NCBI GenBank assembly: GCA_002405525.1
Contig: DHLY01000003.1
Coordinates: 11,579 to 18,049 of the forward strand
Reading direction: 5' to 3'
DNA from: Proteobacteria bacterium UBA4656
Lineage (GTDB): Bacteria; Pseudomonadota; Gammaproteobacteria; Xanthomonadales; Ahniellaceae
Length of the DNA: 6,471 nucleotides
Under the pieces are notes generated by a model that searched no databases, had not been told where the DNA came from, and saw nothing but the letters and a program-made list of their open reading frames with translations. The translations under genes and the position numbers were made by a program. Numbering within the stretch: the stretch's first letter is position 1; every line of letters begins with the position of its first letter. Shown one piece after another: positions 1-5,889 of the stretch.

Positions 1-424
1 GCGGCGGCGGCGGCCGCGACGCCTTCCGTTGCGACACCCCTTCCGTCGCCTCTGGGGCAACGTCGGCGCCGCTCTGGTTCGTCCACGCCAACCGGCCCAC
101 CACCGCGACCAGCAGCACCGCCGCGAGCGCGCCGACGCGGCGCGCCAGCCGCCGCGAGCGCGCCCCGTCCCCGGGGACCACCGTCAACCGCGGGGGGCCC
201 GGTGGCGCCGCCGCCGCCGCCCCGGCGCCGGTCGCCGTCGCCCCGGCGCCGTCGTCGAGCGCCTGCACCAGCCGCGACGCGTTGGCGATCAATCCGCGCG
301 CCGCGCCCGCCGCCGCTGCCCACGCCGCGTCATCGCGCACCAGCGCCTCGACCTGCGCCGCCTCGTCCGGCGGCAGGGCGCCGTCGAGCCACGCATGCAC
401 CCGTCCTTCGTCAACCGGCCACAT
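1..424 (-). CDS. Anti-sigma factor-like single-pass membrane protein, partial (C-terminus beyond window)
   Basis: Minus-strand frame open from ATG at 424 to the left edge (141 codons, no stop reached). The start overlaps the end of the upstream ECF sigma gene by 14 nt, the usual arrangement for a co-translated anti-sigma factor. The N-terminal 50 residues look like the short helical domain of anti-sigma proteins (WLDGALPPDEAAQVEALV at about 12-29, a pattern common at the start of such proteins). No HxxxCxxC zinc motif is present and no cysteine occurs in the visible part, so it is not a classical zinc-binding (ZAS) type. An Ala/Gly/Pro-rich linker (about 58-90) and an Arg-rich stretch (90-96) precede one hydrophobic segment (about 97-113, GALAAVLLVAVVG), probably a transmembrane helix with the N-terminus in the cytoplasm. 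The rest is a Pro-rich periplasmic start. Inferred role: hold the neighbouring sigma factor inactive at the membrane. Family assignment rests on position and architecture; moderate to good confidence. Confidence 0.72.
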   Translation of the reverse strand, partial: MWPVDEGRVHAWLDGALPPDEAAQVEALVRDDAAWAAAAGAARGLIANASRLVQALDDGAGATATGAGAAAAAPPGPPRLTVVPGDGARSRRLARRVGALAAVLLVAVVGRLAWTNQSGADVAPEATEGVSQRKASRPPPP

Positions 425-938
425 CGCGCCGTCCCTCCATCGCCGCCCGTGCGGCCTCGTAGCATTCCGCCAGACGCCGCCGCGCCCGCGCCAGCGTCGT
501 CCCCACGCTGCCCACCGACAGCCCCAGCGCCTCGGCGATCTCGTGGTAGTCCAGTCCCTCTTCCTTGAGCAGCAGCGCCTCACGGTCGCGCTCGGCCAGC
601 CCCTCGAGGGCGCGCCGCGCCAGCAGCGCCTCGTGCGCCCGCACCATGCGATCCTCCGCCGTCGGCTGTGCCGCCTCGCGCTCGCGTTCCGAGGCCGCCA
701 GCTGCACGAGCTGTTCGCGCCGGGCGGCGAGTTGCCGCGCCTGGTCGCGCACCAGGTTCGTCGCGACCGCGAAGAGCCAGCTCCGCGCGTTCGTCGCCGG
801 CGGCGTGCGGAGGGCGCGCAGGAACGTCTCCTGCGCGACCTCCTCGGCCCAGTCGCGGTCGCCGAGGCGGCGCGCGAGATACCGCACGAGTCCGGCGTGA
901 TGCGCCCGGAAGAGCGCCTCGATGTCCGCCGTCGTCAC
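411..938 (-). CDS. ECF-type RNA polymerase sigma factor
   Basis: A 175-residue protein of the sigma-70 extracytoplasmic-function family, which directs RNA polymerase to a small regulon. The sigma region 2 domain spans about 5-70 (FRAHHAGLVRYLARRLGD, then AEEVAQETFLRAL and the region 2.3/2.4 stretch ARSWLFAVATNLVRDQAR). Region 4 spans about 107-157 with the helix-turn-helix YHEIAEALGLSVGSVGTTLARAR at about 131-153. There is no region 1.1 or 3, as expected. I chose the GTG start at 938 because homology begins right there; it is preceded by a G-rich stretch 8 nt upstream and gives normal ECF length. The frame stays open up to an ATG at 1019, but that would add 27 Arg-rich residues lying over the end of the VIT/vWA gene. 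It follows that gene by 25 nt and overlaps the anti-sigma-like gene by 14 nt, so the three are probably co-transcribed. The ECF subgroup cannot be assigned by eye. Confidence 0.93.
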   Translation of the reverse strand: MTTADIEALFRAHHAGLVRYLARRLGDRDWAEEVAQETFLRALRTPPATNARSWLFAVATNLVRDQARQLAARREQLVQLAASEREREAAQPTAEDRMVRAHEALLARRALEGLAERDREALLLKEEGLDYHEIAEALGLSVGSVGTTLARARRRLAECYEAARAAMEGRRDVAG

Positions 939-963
939 GCGCGCCGCCCCCGCGAATGCATGC

Positions 964-3177
964 TCACCACTCCTGCACGATCTGCGCGATCGCCGCCTGG
1001 GGCAATGCCGCCACCCCACCGGCCGCCACCGCGATCACCACGCGCCGCCCCGCGGCGATCACGTCGTCGCCGAGGGCGAACACCGCCTTGAGTTCCGGGA
1101 CGGCGTCGGCCAGGGCGAACCACGCCGGCGAGTACGGCTGCACCGTCACGACGCGGCGCGCGTCACCGGCACGCCAGCCGACCGGCACCCACGCGCGCCC
1201 CCGGCGCTCGAAGCGCCGCGTGCCCACCTGGCGCGTCGTCGCGCCGTCGGTGTCGCCGGCCGCCATCGCGTCGACGGCCGCCATCGACTTGGCTGCCCGC
1301 ATGTCCGACGCCCGCCGCGCCGACTCGAAGAACGCCTCGTTCGCCGCGCGCGGGGCCGCGGCCTGCGGGCGGCCGGGCGGGGCCGACGACGTCACCGGCC
1401 CCGCGTTCATGCCGGGCTCGAGGACGAGGTACGACGTCAGCTCGGTGGGAATCCCCCACCGCTCGCCCAGCGCGCGCAACTCGGTGTCGGTTTCCGCGCT
1501 GGCGGCGCCGCTCCGGCGCGCCGCGGAGAGCCAGCCCACCCGCTGCGTCGCCCACAACTTGCCGACGAACGCATTGCCCGGCTCGCGCTCGGGGACCGTC
1601 ACCCGCTCGCGCCACTCCACCGGGCCGTTGGCGCCACGCCCGCTGAACACCAGCGTGGCCTCACCCCGCCCCTCGACCTGCGCGAACGCCACCAGGTCCT
1701 GCCCCGCGAAGACGTCCTGCGGCCCGTCCGGATGCAGGCGCACCAGCCGCACCCCCTCGGCCCGCACCCGGAGGTCCGTCACCAGCGGGGCCACGAGGCG
1801 CTGCGCGGTGATCGCCACCGACCGCTCCACCGACTCGGCCGGCCGCACGAACTGCGCGGTGCCGCGCCCCTCGACCGCGAGCCGCTCGATCAGTGCCACG
1901 TTGACGTCGGCACCGAGCCCGAACGTGAACAGCCGCCGCGACCCGCGCCGGCTCCGCGCCGCGGCGGCGATCGCCTCGGGGTCAACGACGCCGACGGTCG
2001 GTTCACCGTCGGTGACGAACAGCACCACCGGCACCGCCGCATCCGACGGTGCCTCGGCATACGCCGCGTCGAGCGCGGCGCCGATGTTCGTGCCGCCACC
2101 GGCGCTGAGCCCCTCGAGCCACGCGGTCGCGTCACCGAGCCGCTCGCGCGTCGCCGGGGTGAAGCCCTCGCGCCATTCGCGCACGTCGCTCGAGAAGGCG
2201 ACGAGCCGCAGCCGGTCGCCGGCGCCGAGGGTACCGAGCAGTTGCCGCCCGGCCGCCTTCGCCTGTTCGAGCTTGCGCCCGGACATCGACCCCGACACGT
2301 CGAGCACGAACGTCACGTCGCGCGGCTGGCGGCGCACGGTCGCGGCGGGAGGCGTGAACGTGAACATCGCCCACCGCTCGTCACCCGTCGGGGCGTGGGT
2401 GAGCATCGTGATCGCCGCCTCGCGCGGTTCGCGCACGGGGACGAGCACGGTGAAGTCGCTGCCGCCGACGCTGGCCTCGCGCGTGCGCGGTGCCGTCTCG
2501 CGCAACGCGTGGGTGGGCGACCACGGCGTGCCGAAGGCATCGGCCTCGTCCCATCGGAGGGCGATCGTCGTCGGTGCGGCCGGGGCCGCGTCGCCGCCCG
2601 GGGCGCGCGCGGGCCGCCAGTCGAGCCGGAGGGCGTCGCCCGCCCGCTGTGCGGGCTGCGTGTAGCGCAGCACCACGCGCTTCTCCTCGCCGGGCGCGAT
2701 CGGGAAGATGCGCGCGCGGACGAGCCCGCGGCCCATCCATTCGACGAGCGCGGGGTCGCGCTGCCGCCGGACGATTTCCTCGTACACGGCGCGTGCACGC
2801 GCGGCGTCGAGCACCTCCCCCGCGACCAGCTCGCCGTTGATCGAGAGGCGCAGGTCCTCGAACGCCGCCCCGCTCGGGAGCGGGAAGAGGTAGTCCGCCT
2901 CGCCGAGCCCGGCACCGCGGTTCACGAACGTCTCGGTCACTTCGTATTGCACGACGGCGCGGCCGAGCCGCGCCGAGACGCGCGTGCCGGTCCGGACGAC
3001 CGACGCGCGCAGCGGGACGGGCATGACGACGGCACAGTCTTCGCGCGGCCCGCAGCGCGGCGGGGCGACGATGCCCTGCGCGGCCGCGACGGCGGGGGCC
3101 GCGAGGCACGCGACGAGGAGCGACGGGAGGAATCCGCGCCCCACGAGGCGACGGGTAGTGCGGCGAACGACGGACAT
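964..3177 (-). CDS. Exported VIT and von Willebrand factor A domain protein
   Basis: A 737-residue protein. A signal peptide covers about 1-33: Arg-rich start (RRTTRR), hydrophobic core FLPSLLVACLAAPAV, and probable cleavage in AVAAAQ. A VIT domain spans about 56-180; its hallmark block includes YLFPLPSGAAFEDLRLSING and the segment from VYEEIVRRQRDPALVEW to FPIAPGEEKRVVLRYT. The vWA domain is about 286-460 with an intact metal-ion-dependent adhesion site: D293-x-S295-x-S297, T363 in GGTN, and D390 in TDGEP. A C-terminal part (about 465-590, ending in RWGIPTELTSYLVLEPG, a stretch typical of VIT/vWA proteins) is followed by an Ala/Pro-rich linker (590-612) and a unique tail. No LPxTG sorting motif or clear C-terminal membrane anchor is seen, so it is probably periplasmic or surface-released. 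The start at ATG 3177 is set by a GGAG at 3184-3187 and by the signal peptide. Domain calls are strong. The cellular role is unknown: VIT/vWA proteins are thought to mediate protein-protein contacts in the envelope. Confidence 0.93.
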   Translation of the reverse strand: MSVVRRTTRRLVGRGFLPSLLVACLAAPAVAAAQGIVAPPRCGPREDCAVVMPVPLRASVVRTGTRVSARLGRAVVQYEVTETFVNRGAGLGEADYLFPLPSGAAFEDLRLSINGELVAGEVLDAARARAVYEEIVRRQRDPALVEWMGRGLVRARIFPIAPGEEKRVVLRYTQPAQRAGDALRLDWRPARAPGGDAAPAAPTTIALRWDEADAFGTPWSPTHALRETAPRTREASVGGSDFTVLVPVREPREAAITMLTHAPTGDERWAMFTFTPPAATVRRQPRDVTFVLDVSGSMSGRKLEQAKAAGRQLLGTLGAGDRLRLVAFSSDVREWREGFTPATRERLGDATAWLEGLSAGGGTNIGAALDAAYAEAPSDAAVPVVLFVTDGEPTVGVVDPEAIAAAARSRRGSRRLFTFGLGADVNVALIERLAVEGRGTAQFVRPAESVERSVAITAQRLVAPLVTDLRVRAEGVRLVRLHPDGPQDVFAGQDLVAFAQVEGRGEATLVFSGRGANGPVEWRERVTVPEREPGNAFVGKLWATQRVGWLSAARRSGAASAETDTELRALGERWGIPTELTSYLVLEPGMNAGPVTSSAPPGRPQAAAPRAANEAFFESARRASDMRAAKSMAAVDAMAAGDTDGATTRQVGTRRFERRGRAWVPVGWRAGDARRVVTVQPYSPAWFALADAVPELKAVFALGDDVIAAGRRVVIAVAAGGVAALPQAAIAQIVQEW

Positions 3178-3183
3178 GACCCA

Positions 3184-3187
3184 CTCC
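3184..3187 (-). promoter_or_regulatory. Ribosome binding site of the VIT/vWA gene
   Basis: GGAG on the minus strand, 6 nt before the ATG at 3177. It decides the start codon against the upstream in-frame start at 3231. Its first two G bases are also the last two bases of the 3' arm of a perfect hairpin (3186-3203), so the site may be partly masked in the mRNA. Confidence 0.6.
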
Positions 3188-3203
3188 GGGTGAAGACACC
3201 CGG
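3186..3203 (-). promoter_or_regulatory. Perfect hairpin abutting the ribosome binding site
   Basis: Inverted repeat: 7-bp GC-rich arms (minus strand CCGGGTG and CACCCGG) around the 4-nt loop TCTT. It lies in the 96-nt gap between the HD-GYP and VIT/vWA genes, ending 8 nt before the ATG, and its 3' arm supplies the GG of the Shine-Dalgarno GGAG. No run of T follows, so it is not a normal intrinsic terminator. It could dampen or control translation of the VIT/vWA gene, or be an mRNA-stabilising or processing structure. The inverted repeat is directly visible; any function is inference, and in DNA this rich in G and C such hairpins can arise by chance. Confidence 0.45.
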
Positions 3204-3251
3204 GAGACGGAGCGGGCCGCGGAACTTGCACACGGGCGCGGCCGGACCCGC

Positions 3252-3279
3252 TGTCACGCGGCCGGCGCGGGTGTCACGC
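3252..3279. repeat. Pair of 8-bp direct repeats with 20-bp period
   Basis: TGTCACGC occurs at 3252-3259 and again at 3272-3279 on the plus strand (GCGTGACA on the minus strand). The second copy overlaps the stop codon of the HD-GYP gene. The 20-bp period is close to two turns of the DNA helix, a spacing seen in tandem operator sites, and the repeats lie in the gap upstream of the VIT/vWA gene. The arms ACCCGC (3246-3251) and GCGGGT (3267-3272) form an inverted repeat in the same place. Only two copies exist, so chance is a serious alternative. Confidence 0.3.
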
Positions 3280-4494
3280 CGGGGCGACGACCGGGGCCGG
3301 CGGCGGGGCGGCGGGGCGCGAGCCGAAGGTCTGCGTCTCGCTGTCGAGCACCGTCACGCGCTTCTCCCACTGCCGGATCATCGTCGTGAAGGCCTGCACC
3401 ACGGCCGGATCGAAGTCCGGGCCGGCCCCCTTCTCGATGTGCGCCAGCACGCGCTCGGACTCCCACGCCTCCCGGTACGGACGGTTCGTGCGCAGGGCGT
3501 CGTAGACGTCGCACACGTGCACGAGCTTCGAGGCCTGATGGGTCGGCCGGCGGAACTTGAACCCCGGATAGCCCCCGCCATTGAGCATGATGTGATGCTC
3601 GTAGGCCACCACGCTCGCGAGGTCGAGGCGGCGGTCGCTCTCGATGATGATCCGCGCGCCGTCGACGGGATGCCGCCGCATGACCTGCAGCTCGCGCTCC
3701 TCCAGCTTGCCCGGCTTGTTGAGGATCTCGCGCGGGATCCGGACCTTGCCGATGTCGTGCAGCAGGCCGGCGACGCCGAAGGCCCGCACGTCCGCCGCGG
3801 CGAGTCCCATGAACTCGGCCAGGGCCATGCTCAGCACGCTGACGTTGAGCGAATGGGTGGTGGTGTACTGGTCGTACTCCTTGAGCTGCAGGAGCGGAAT
3901 CAGCATCTCCTGGTCGCTGTGCATCGCCAGCGAGAGCGACCGCACGACGGTCTCGGCCTCCATGAGCGGCAGCTCCCCCCGCCGCTCGACCTCCTCGTGC
4001 ATCCAGCGGATCGCGTCCGACTCGTCCGACAGGTTGAAGCCGGTCGGGGCGGCGCGGATCGACGCCTGCACCGGTGCCGGGACGTTCTCCTGGCCCTCCA
4101 CGCGAATCGGGCCGTACCGGATGCCGGTGCGCCGCTCCTGCCGCGCGGTGGTGGTGTCGAGCTGGCCCATGGTCAGCCGCGTGCAGGCGTCGACCAGGAA
4201 GTCCTCGAGTTCGTCGCGGGTGTTCGTCTTGTCGAACTCCAGCCGCTGAATCCCGACGCCGGCGAGGCGGGTGCCCCAATCCCACTCGGCCAGCTCGCGC
4301 ATCGCGCGCGCGCCGTGGATGACATCGCCGCCGACGAACGTGAAGCGGGGGGCGGGATCCGTCTCGAGCAGGCGCTGGAGGCGCTCCCAGGCGCGGTCGA
4401 GGGACCGTTCGCGCGCCGGATGCCCCTCCGCGTAGAGGACCATCGTCGAGAGCACCTGGGCCAGCGACGTCAGGAGGTGGGCGGCGTCGGTCAT
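3274..4494 (-). CDS. HD-GYP domain protein with an uncharacterised N-terminal domain
   Basis: A 406-residue protein with no signal peptide or membrane segment, so cytoplasmic. Residues 1-170 form an N-terminal region without a recognised catalytic or receiver domain (TMVLYAEGHPARERSLDRAW, then FTFVGGDVIHGARAMRELAE). Residues about 200-375 are an HD-GYP phosphohydrolase domain, the class that hydrolyses cyclic-di-GMP. Metal-ligand positions expected for a two-metal site are present: H214 (THSLNV), H246 and D247 (LLHDIGK), H275 (RRHP), H300 and H301, and D329 (CDVYDA). The signature normally read as HHExxDGxGYP is here HHIMLNGGGYP (300-310): GYP is kept, but E is I302 and D is N305. A Pro/Ala-rich tail ends the protein. 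The start at ATG 4494 overlaps the HEAT gene stop by 4 nt (ATGA) and has no clear Shine-Dalgarno, suggesting translational coupling. The frame extends upstream to 4827, but that part is an out-of-frame shadow of the HEAT gene. Family call strong; activity on cyclic-di-GMP uncertain. Confidence 0.92.
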   Translation of the reverse strand: MTDAAHLLTSLAQVLSTMVLYAEGHPARERSLDRAWERLQRLLETDPAPRFTFVGGDVIHGARAMRELAEWDWGTRLAGVGIQRLEFDKTNTRDELEDFLVDACTRLTMGQLDTTTARQERRTGIRYGPIRVEGQENVPAPVQASIRAAPTGFNLSDESDAIRWMHEEVERRGELPLMEAETVVRSLSLAMHSDQEMLIPLLQLKEYDQYTTTHSLNVSVLSMALAEFMGLAAADVRAFGVAGLLHDIGKVRIPREILNKPGKLEERELQVMRRHPVDGARIIIESDRRLDLASVVAYEHHIMLNGGGYPGFKFRRPTHQASKLVHVCDVYDALRTNRPYREAWESERVLAHIEKGAGPDFDPAVVQAFTTMIRQWEKRVTVLDSETQTFGSRPAAPPPAPVVAPA

Positions 4495-5684
4495 CGGGCG
4501 GGCGTAATGGTGCCGGTGCGGCGGGCGATCGCCATGCGGTAGTCGGGTTCGCGCGACCGTTCGGCGAGCGCCAGCACCGGCTGGGCGAGCGGCCGGTCGG
4601 CGAAATGCTTCGCCAGCCCCTCGATCGCCGCCGCCGATTCGGGTGTCGGGTCGACGAGCGTCGGCCGGAACCACCGCTTCGGCCCGAGGGTGCGCTGCAC
4701 GAGCCACGCGAGCGCCTGTTCCGTCCGGCTGGCGGCGGCCGCGCGCACCGCGAGGGCGCGCACGTCCGGGGGCAGCGCGGGGTCGTCGGCGCGCGTCATC
4801 AGCACGGGCAGCGCCGACGGCGGGCACTCCTGCTGGGCGGCGGCCAGCCCGAGCCGTAGCGTGCCGCTGTCCCCGTCGAGCAGCGCGATCTGCACGCCGT
4901 CCTCGTGCGTGGCGGGATCACGCAGCAGCTGCCGGATCGCCTCCCGGCGGATCGTCGGCTCGGGATGCAGGGCCCAGTCGAGCGGCGCGTACGACGACGG
5001 CCGCTCGGGCAGCCGCCCCAGGGCAGCCAGCAGCACGCGTTGCACCGGCCAGCGGGCCGTGGGCAGGCGGCGGAGGATCGCCTCGGCGGTGTCGACACCG
5101 AGCGGGGCGATGAGGTCCACGAGCATGTCCACTCGGCGGTCGTCGGCGAACGCGAGCGCGTCGAGCACCGGGTCGATCGCCCCGACCCCGAGCGGCGTGG
5201 CGACGGCCGCGAGTACGGACGGCTCGGCCCCCTGCGCCAGCAAGTCCGCCAGCCGGTCCGGCGAGGCGATGTGCTCGAGCACCGCCTCGCGCGCCCAGCC
5301 CTCGGGCGCGTCCTCGACCGTGCGCAGGAGCTCCGTCACGCGTCCTTCGGCGCAGAGCGCGTCCACCGCCCGCCAGACGGCGCCCCCCACCGCCCCCACC
5401 TCGAGGGCCATCGCGACCATGCGCGTCGGTTCGCACGGGAACTGGTCCGTCCCCGGATACAGCGGGTCGGCCTTCGCCATCCCCTCGAGGGCCTTCCCGT
5501 AGGCGGCGGGATTGGGGTCGTCCAGCGTCCATTCGCCGATCAGGCGCTGCACGTGTTCGCGCAGCGCCTCGTCCATCGGGGCGCGCAGCGGGGCGCCGTC
5601 GGCGTGGGCGGGGTGGTCGTACGGGGCGCGATGGGCGGCGGGATGCCGCTGGTCGTGCCCGTCCGCGTGGTGATGGCCCCCCAT
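4491..5684 (-). CDS. HEAT-repeat-like protein with His-rich N-terminus
   Basis: A 397-residue soluble protein from ATG 5684. Residues 1-30 are His-rich (HHH at 4-6, then H10, H14, H18, H24, H27). Residues about 37-90 form a helical region (MDEALREHVQRLIGEW). From about 95 to 375 it is a run of short Ala/Leu-rich helical pairs of the HEAT/armadillo kind, for example PVLDALAFADDRRVDMLVDLIAPLG, ILRRLPTARWPVQRVLLAALGRL, and LDWALHPEPTIRREAIRQLL with the typical HxxPxxRxxAI pattern. Such scaffolds bind proteins and have no enzymatic signature. An upstream TTG at 5705 would add 7 residues; ATG at 5576 would remove the His-rich part. No start has a convincing ribosome binding site, so the N-terminus is uncertain. 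Its stop overlaps the HD-GYP start by 4 nt, so the two products are probably made in fixed proportion and may interact. Repeat assignment is by eye; precise function unknown. Confidence 0.8.
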   Translation of the reverse strand: MGGHHHADGHDQRHPAAHRAPYDHPAHADGAPLRAPMDEALREHVQRLIGEWTLDDPNPAAYGKALEGMAKADPLYPGTDQFPCEPTRMVAMALEVGAVGGAVWRAVDALCAEGRVTELLRTVEDAPEGWAREAVLEHIASPDRLADLLAQGAEPSVLAAVATPLGVGAIDPVLDALAFADDRRVDMLVDLIAPLGVDTAEAILRRLPTARWPVQRVLLAALGRLPERPSSYAPLDWALHPEPTIRREAIRQLLRDPATHEDGVQIALLDGDSGTLRLGLAAAQQECPPSALPVLMTRADDPALPPDVRALAVRAAAASRTEQALAWLVQRTLGPKRWFRPTLVDPTPESAAAIEGLAKHFADRPLAQPVLALAERSREPDYRMAIARRTGTITPAR

Positions 5685-5755
5685 GGCCCATTGTGCCGCA
5701 CCCAACGGGAACGCAGGTCAGCGGCCGAGCCGCGGCGCTGCCGCCTCGCCCGATC

Positions 5756-5772
5756 CGGGCTGCCGCAGCCCG
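5756..5772. other. Small perfect hairpin in the divergent spacer
   Basis: CGGGCTG and CAGCCCG form a 7-bp inverted repeat around the 3-nt loop CCG. It lies between the HEAT-gene start and the -35 box of the hppA promoter. It could be a regulator site or a structure in the leader of the minus-strand transcript. No T-run adjoins it on either strand, so it is not an intrinsic terminator. The rest of the 205-bp spacer (5685-5889) holds the hppA promoter and leader; I found no convincing minus-strand promoter for the HEAT gene in it. Confidence 0.25.
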
Positions 5773-5785
5773 ACCGGCGGTCGAA

Positions 5786-5814
5786 TTGCCGGGTTTCCGG
5801 GGGCCGACTACAAT
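5786..5814 (+). promoter_or_regulatory. Sigma70-type promoter of hppA
   Basis: A -35 box TTGCCG (5786-5791, 4 of 6 to TTGACA) and a -10 box TACAAT (5809-5814, 5 of 6 to TATAAT) are separated by the ideal 17 bp. In such GC-rich DNA this match stands out. Transcription would start near 5820-5822, giving a leader of roughly 70 nt before the hppA ATG. The leader contains a small stem (CCGGC 5834-5838 with GCCGG 5846-5850) followed by AAAAA and an A/T-richer stretch up to the ribosome binding site. Predicted by eye only. Confidence 0.65.
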
Positions 5815-5877
5815 CGACAGGCTTTGTACCGACCCGGCGGCCACAGCCGGAAAAACGACAGACATTTCAACCTTTTC

Positions 5878-5883
5878 GGGGAG
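5878..5883 (+). promoter_or_regulatory. Ribosome binding site of hppA
   Basis: GGGGAG, 6 nt before the ATG at 5890. It fixes that start, and the preceding leader is comparatively A/T-rich and unstructured, which fits efficient translation. Confidence 0.7.
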
Positions 5884-5889
5884 TAGAAC

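Noticed and set aside
1..14. GCG trinucleotide run at the left edge as a possible repeat tract
   Set aside because: It is a short run that encodes Pro residues in the anti-sigma-like protein; similar short runs are common in this GC-rich coding DNA.
939..1019. Upstream extension of the sigma factor to ATG 1019
   Set aside because: The extra 27 residues are Arg-rich, overlie the end of the VIT/vWA gene, and precede the start of family similarity at the GTG at 938.
668..2665. Plus-strand open frame of 665 codons
   Set aside because: Ser/Arg/Pro-rich shadow of the sigma factor and VIT/vWA genes, without family features or a ribosome binding site.
3229..3257. Possible minus-strand promoter with GTGACA as -35 box for the VIT/vWA gene
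   Set aside because: No acceptable -10 box lies 16-18 bp downstream; the nearest candidate is poor and at a 19-bp spacing.
922..4542. Very long plus-strand open frame (about 1200 codons) antisense to the VIT/vWA and HD-GYP genes
   Set aside because: It translates to Arg/His/Pro-rich low-complexity sequence with no domain, while the minus strand encodes two clear families there. Long antisense frames are expected in DNA this GC-rich.
5834..5855. Stem followed by AAAAA upstream of hppA as a terminator
   Set aside because: The stem is only 5 bp with a 7-nt loop. On the plus strand the run is A, not T, and on the minus strand the T-run precedes rather than follows the stem, so it does not fit an intrinsic terminator.
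5683..5886. 67-codon plus-strand frame filling the divergent spacer and ending just before hppA
   Set aside because: It would span the hppA promoter, its product has no recognisable feature, and no ribosome site precedes it. The promoter and leader explain the region better.
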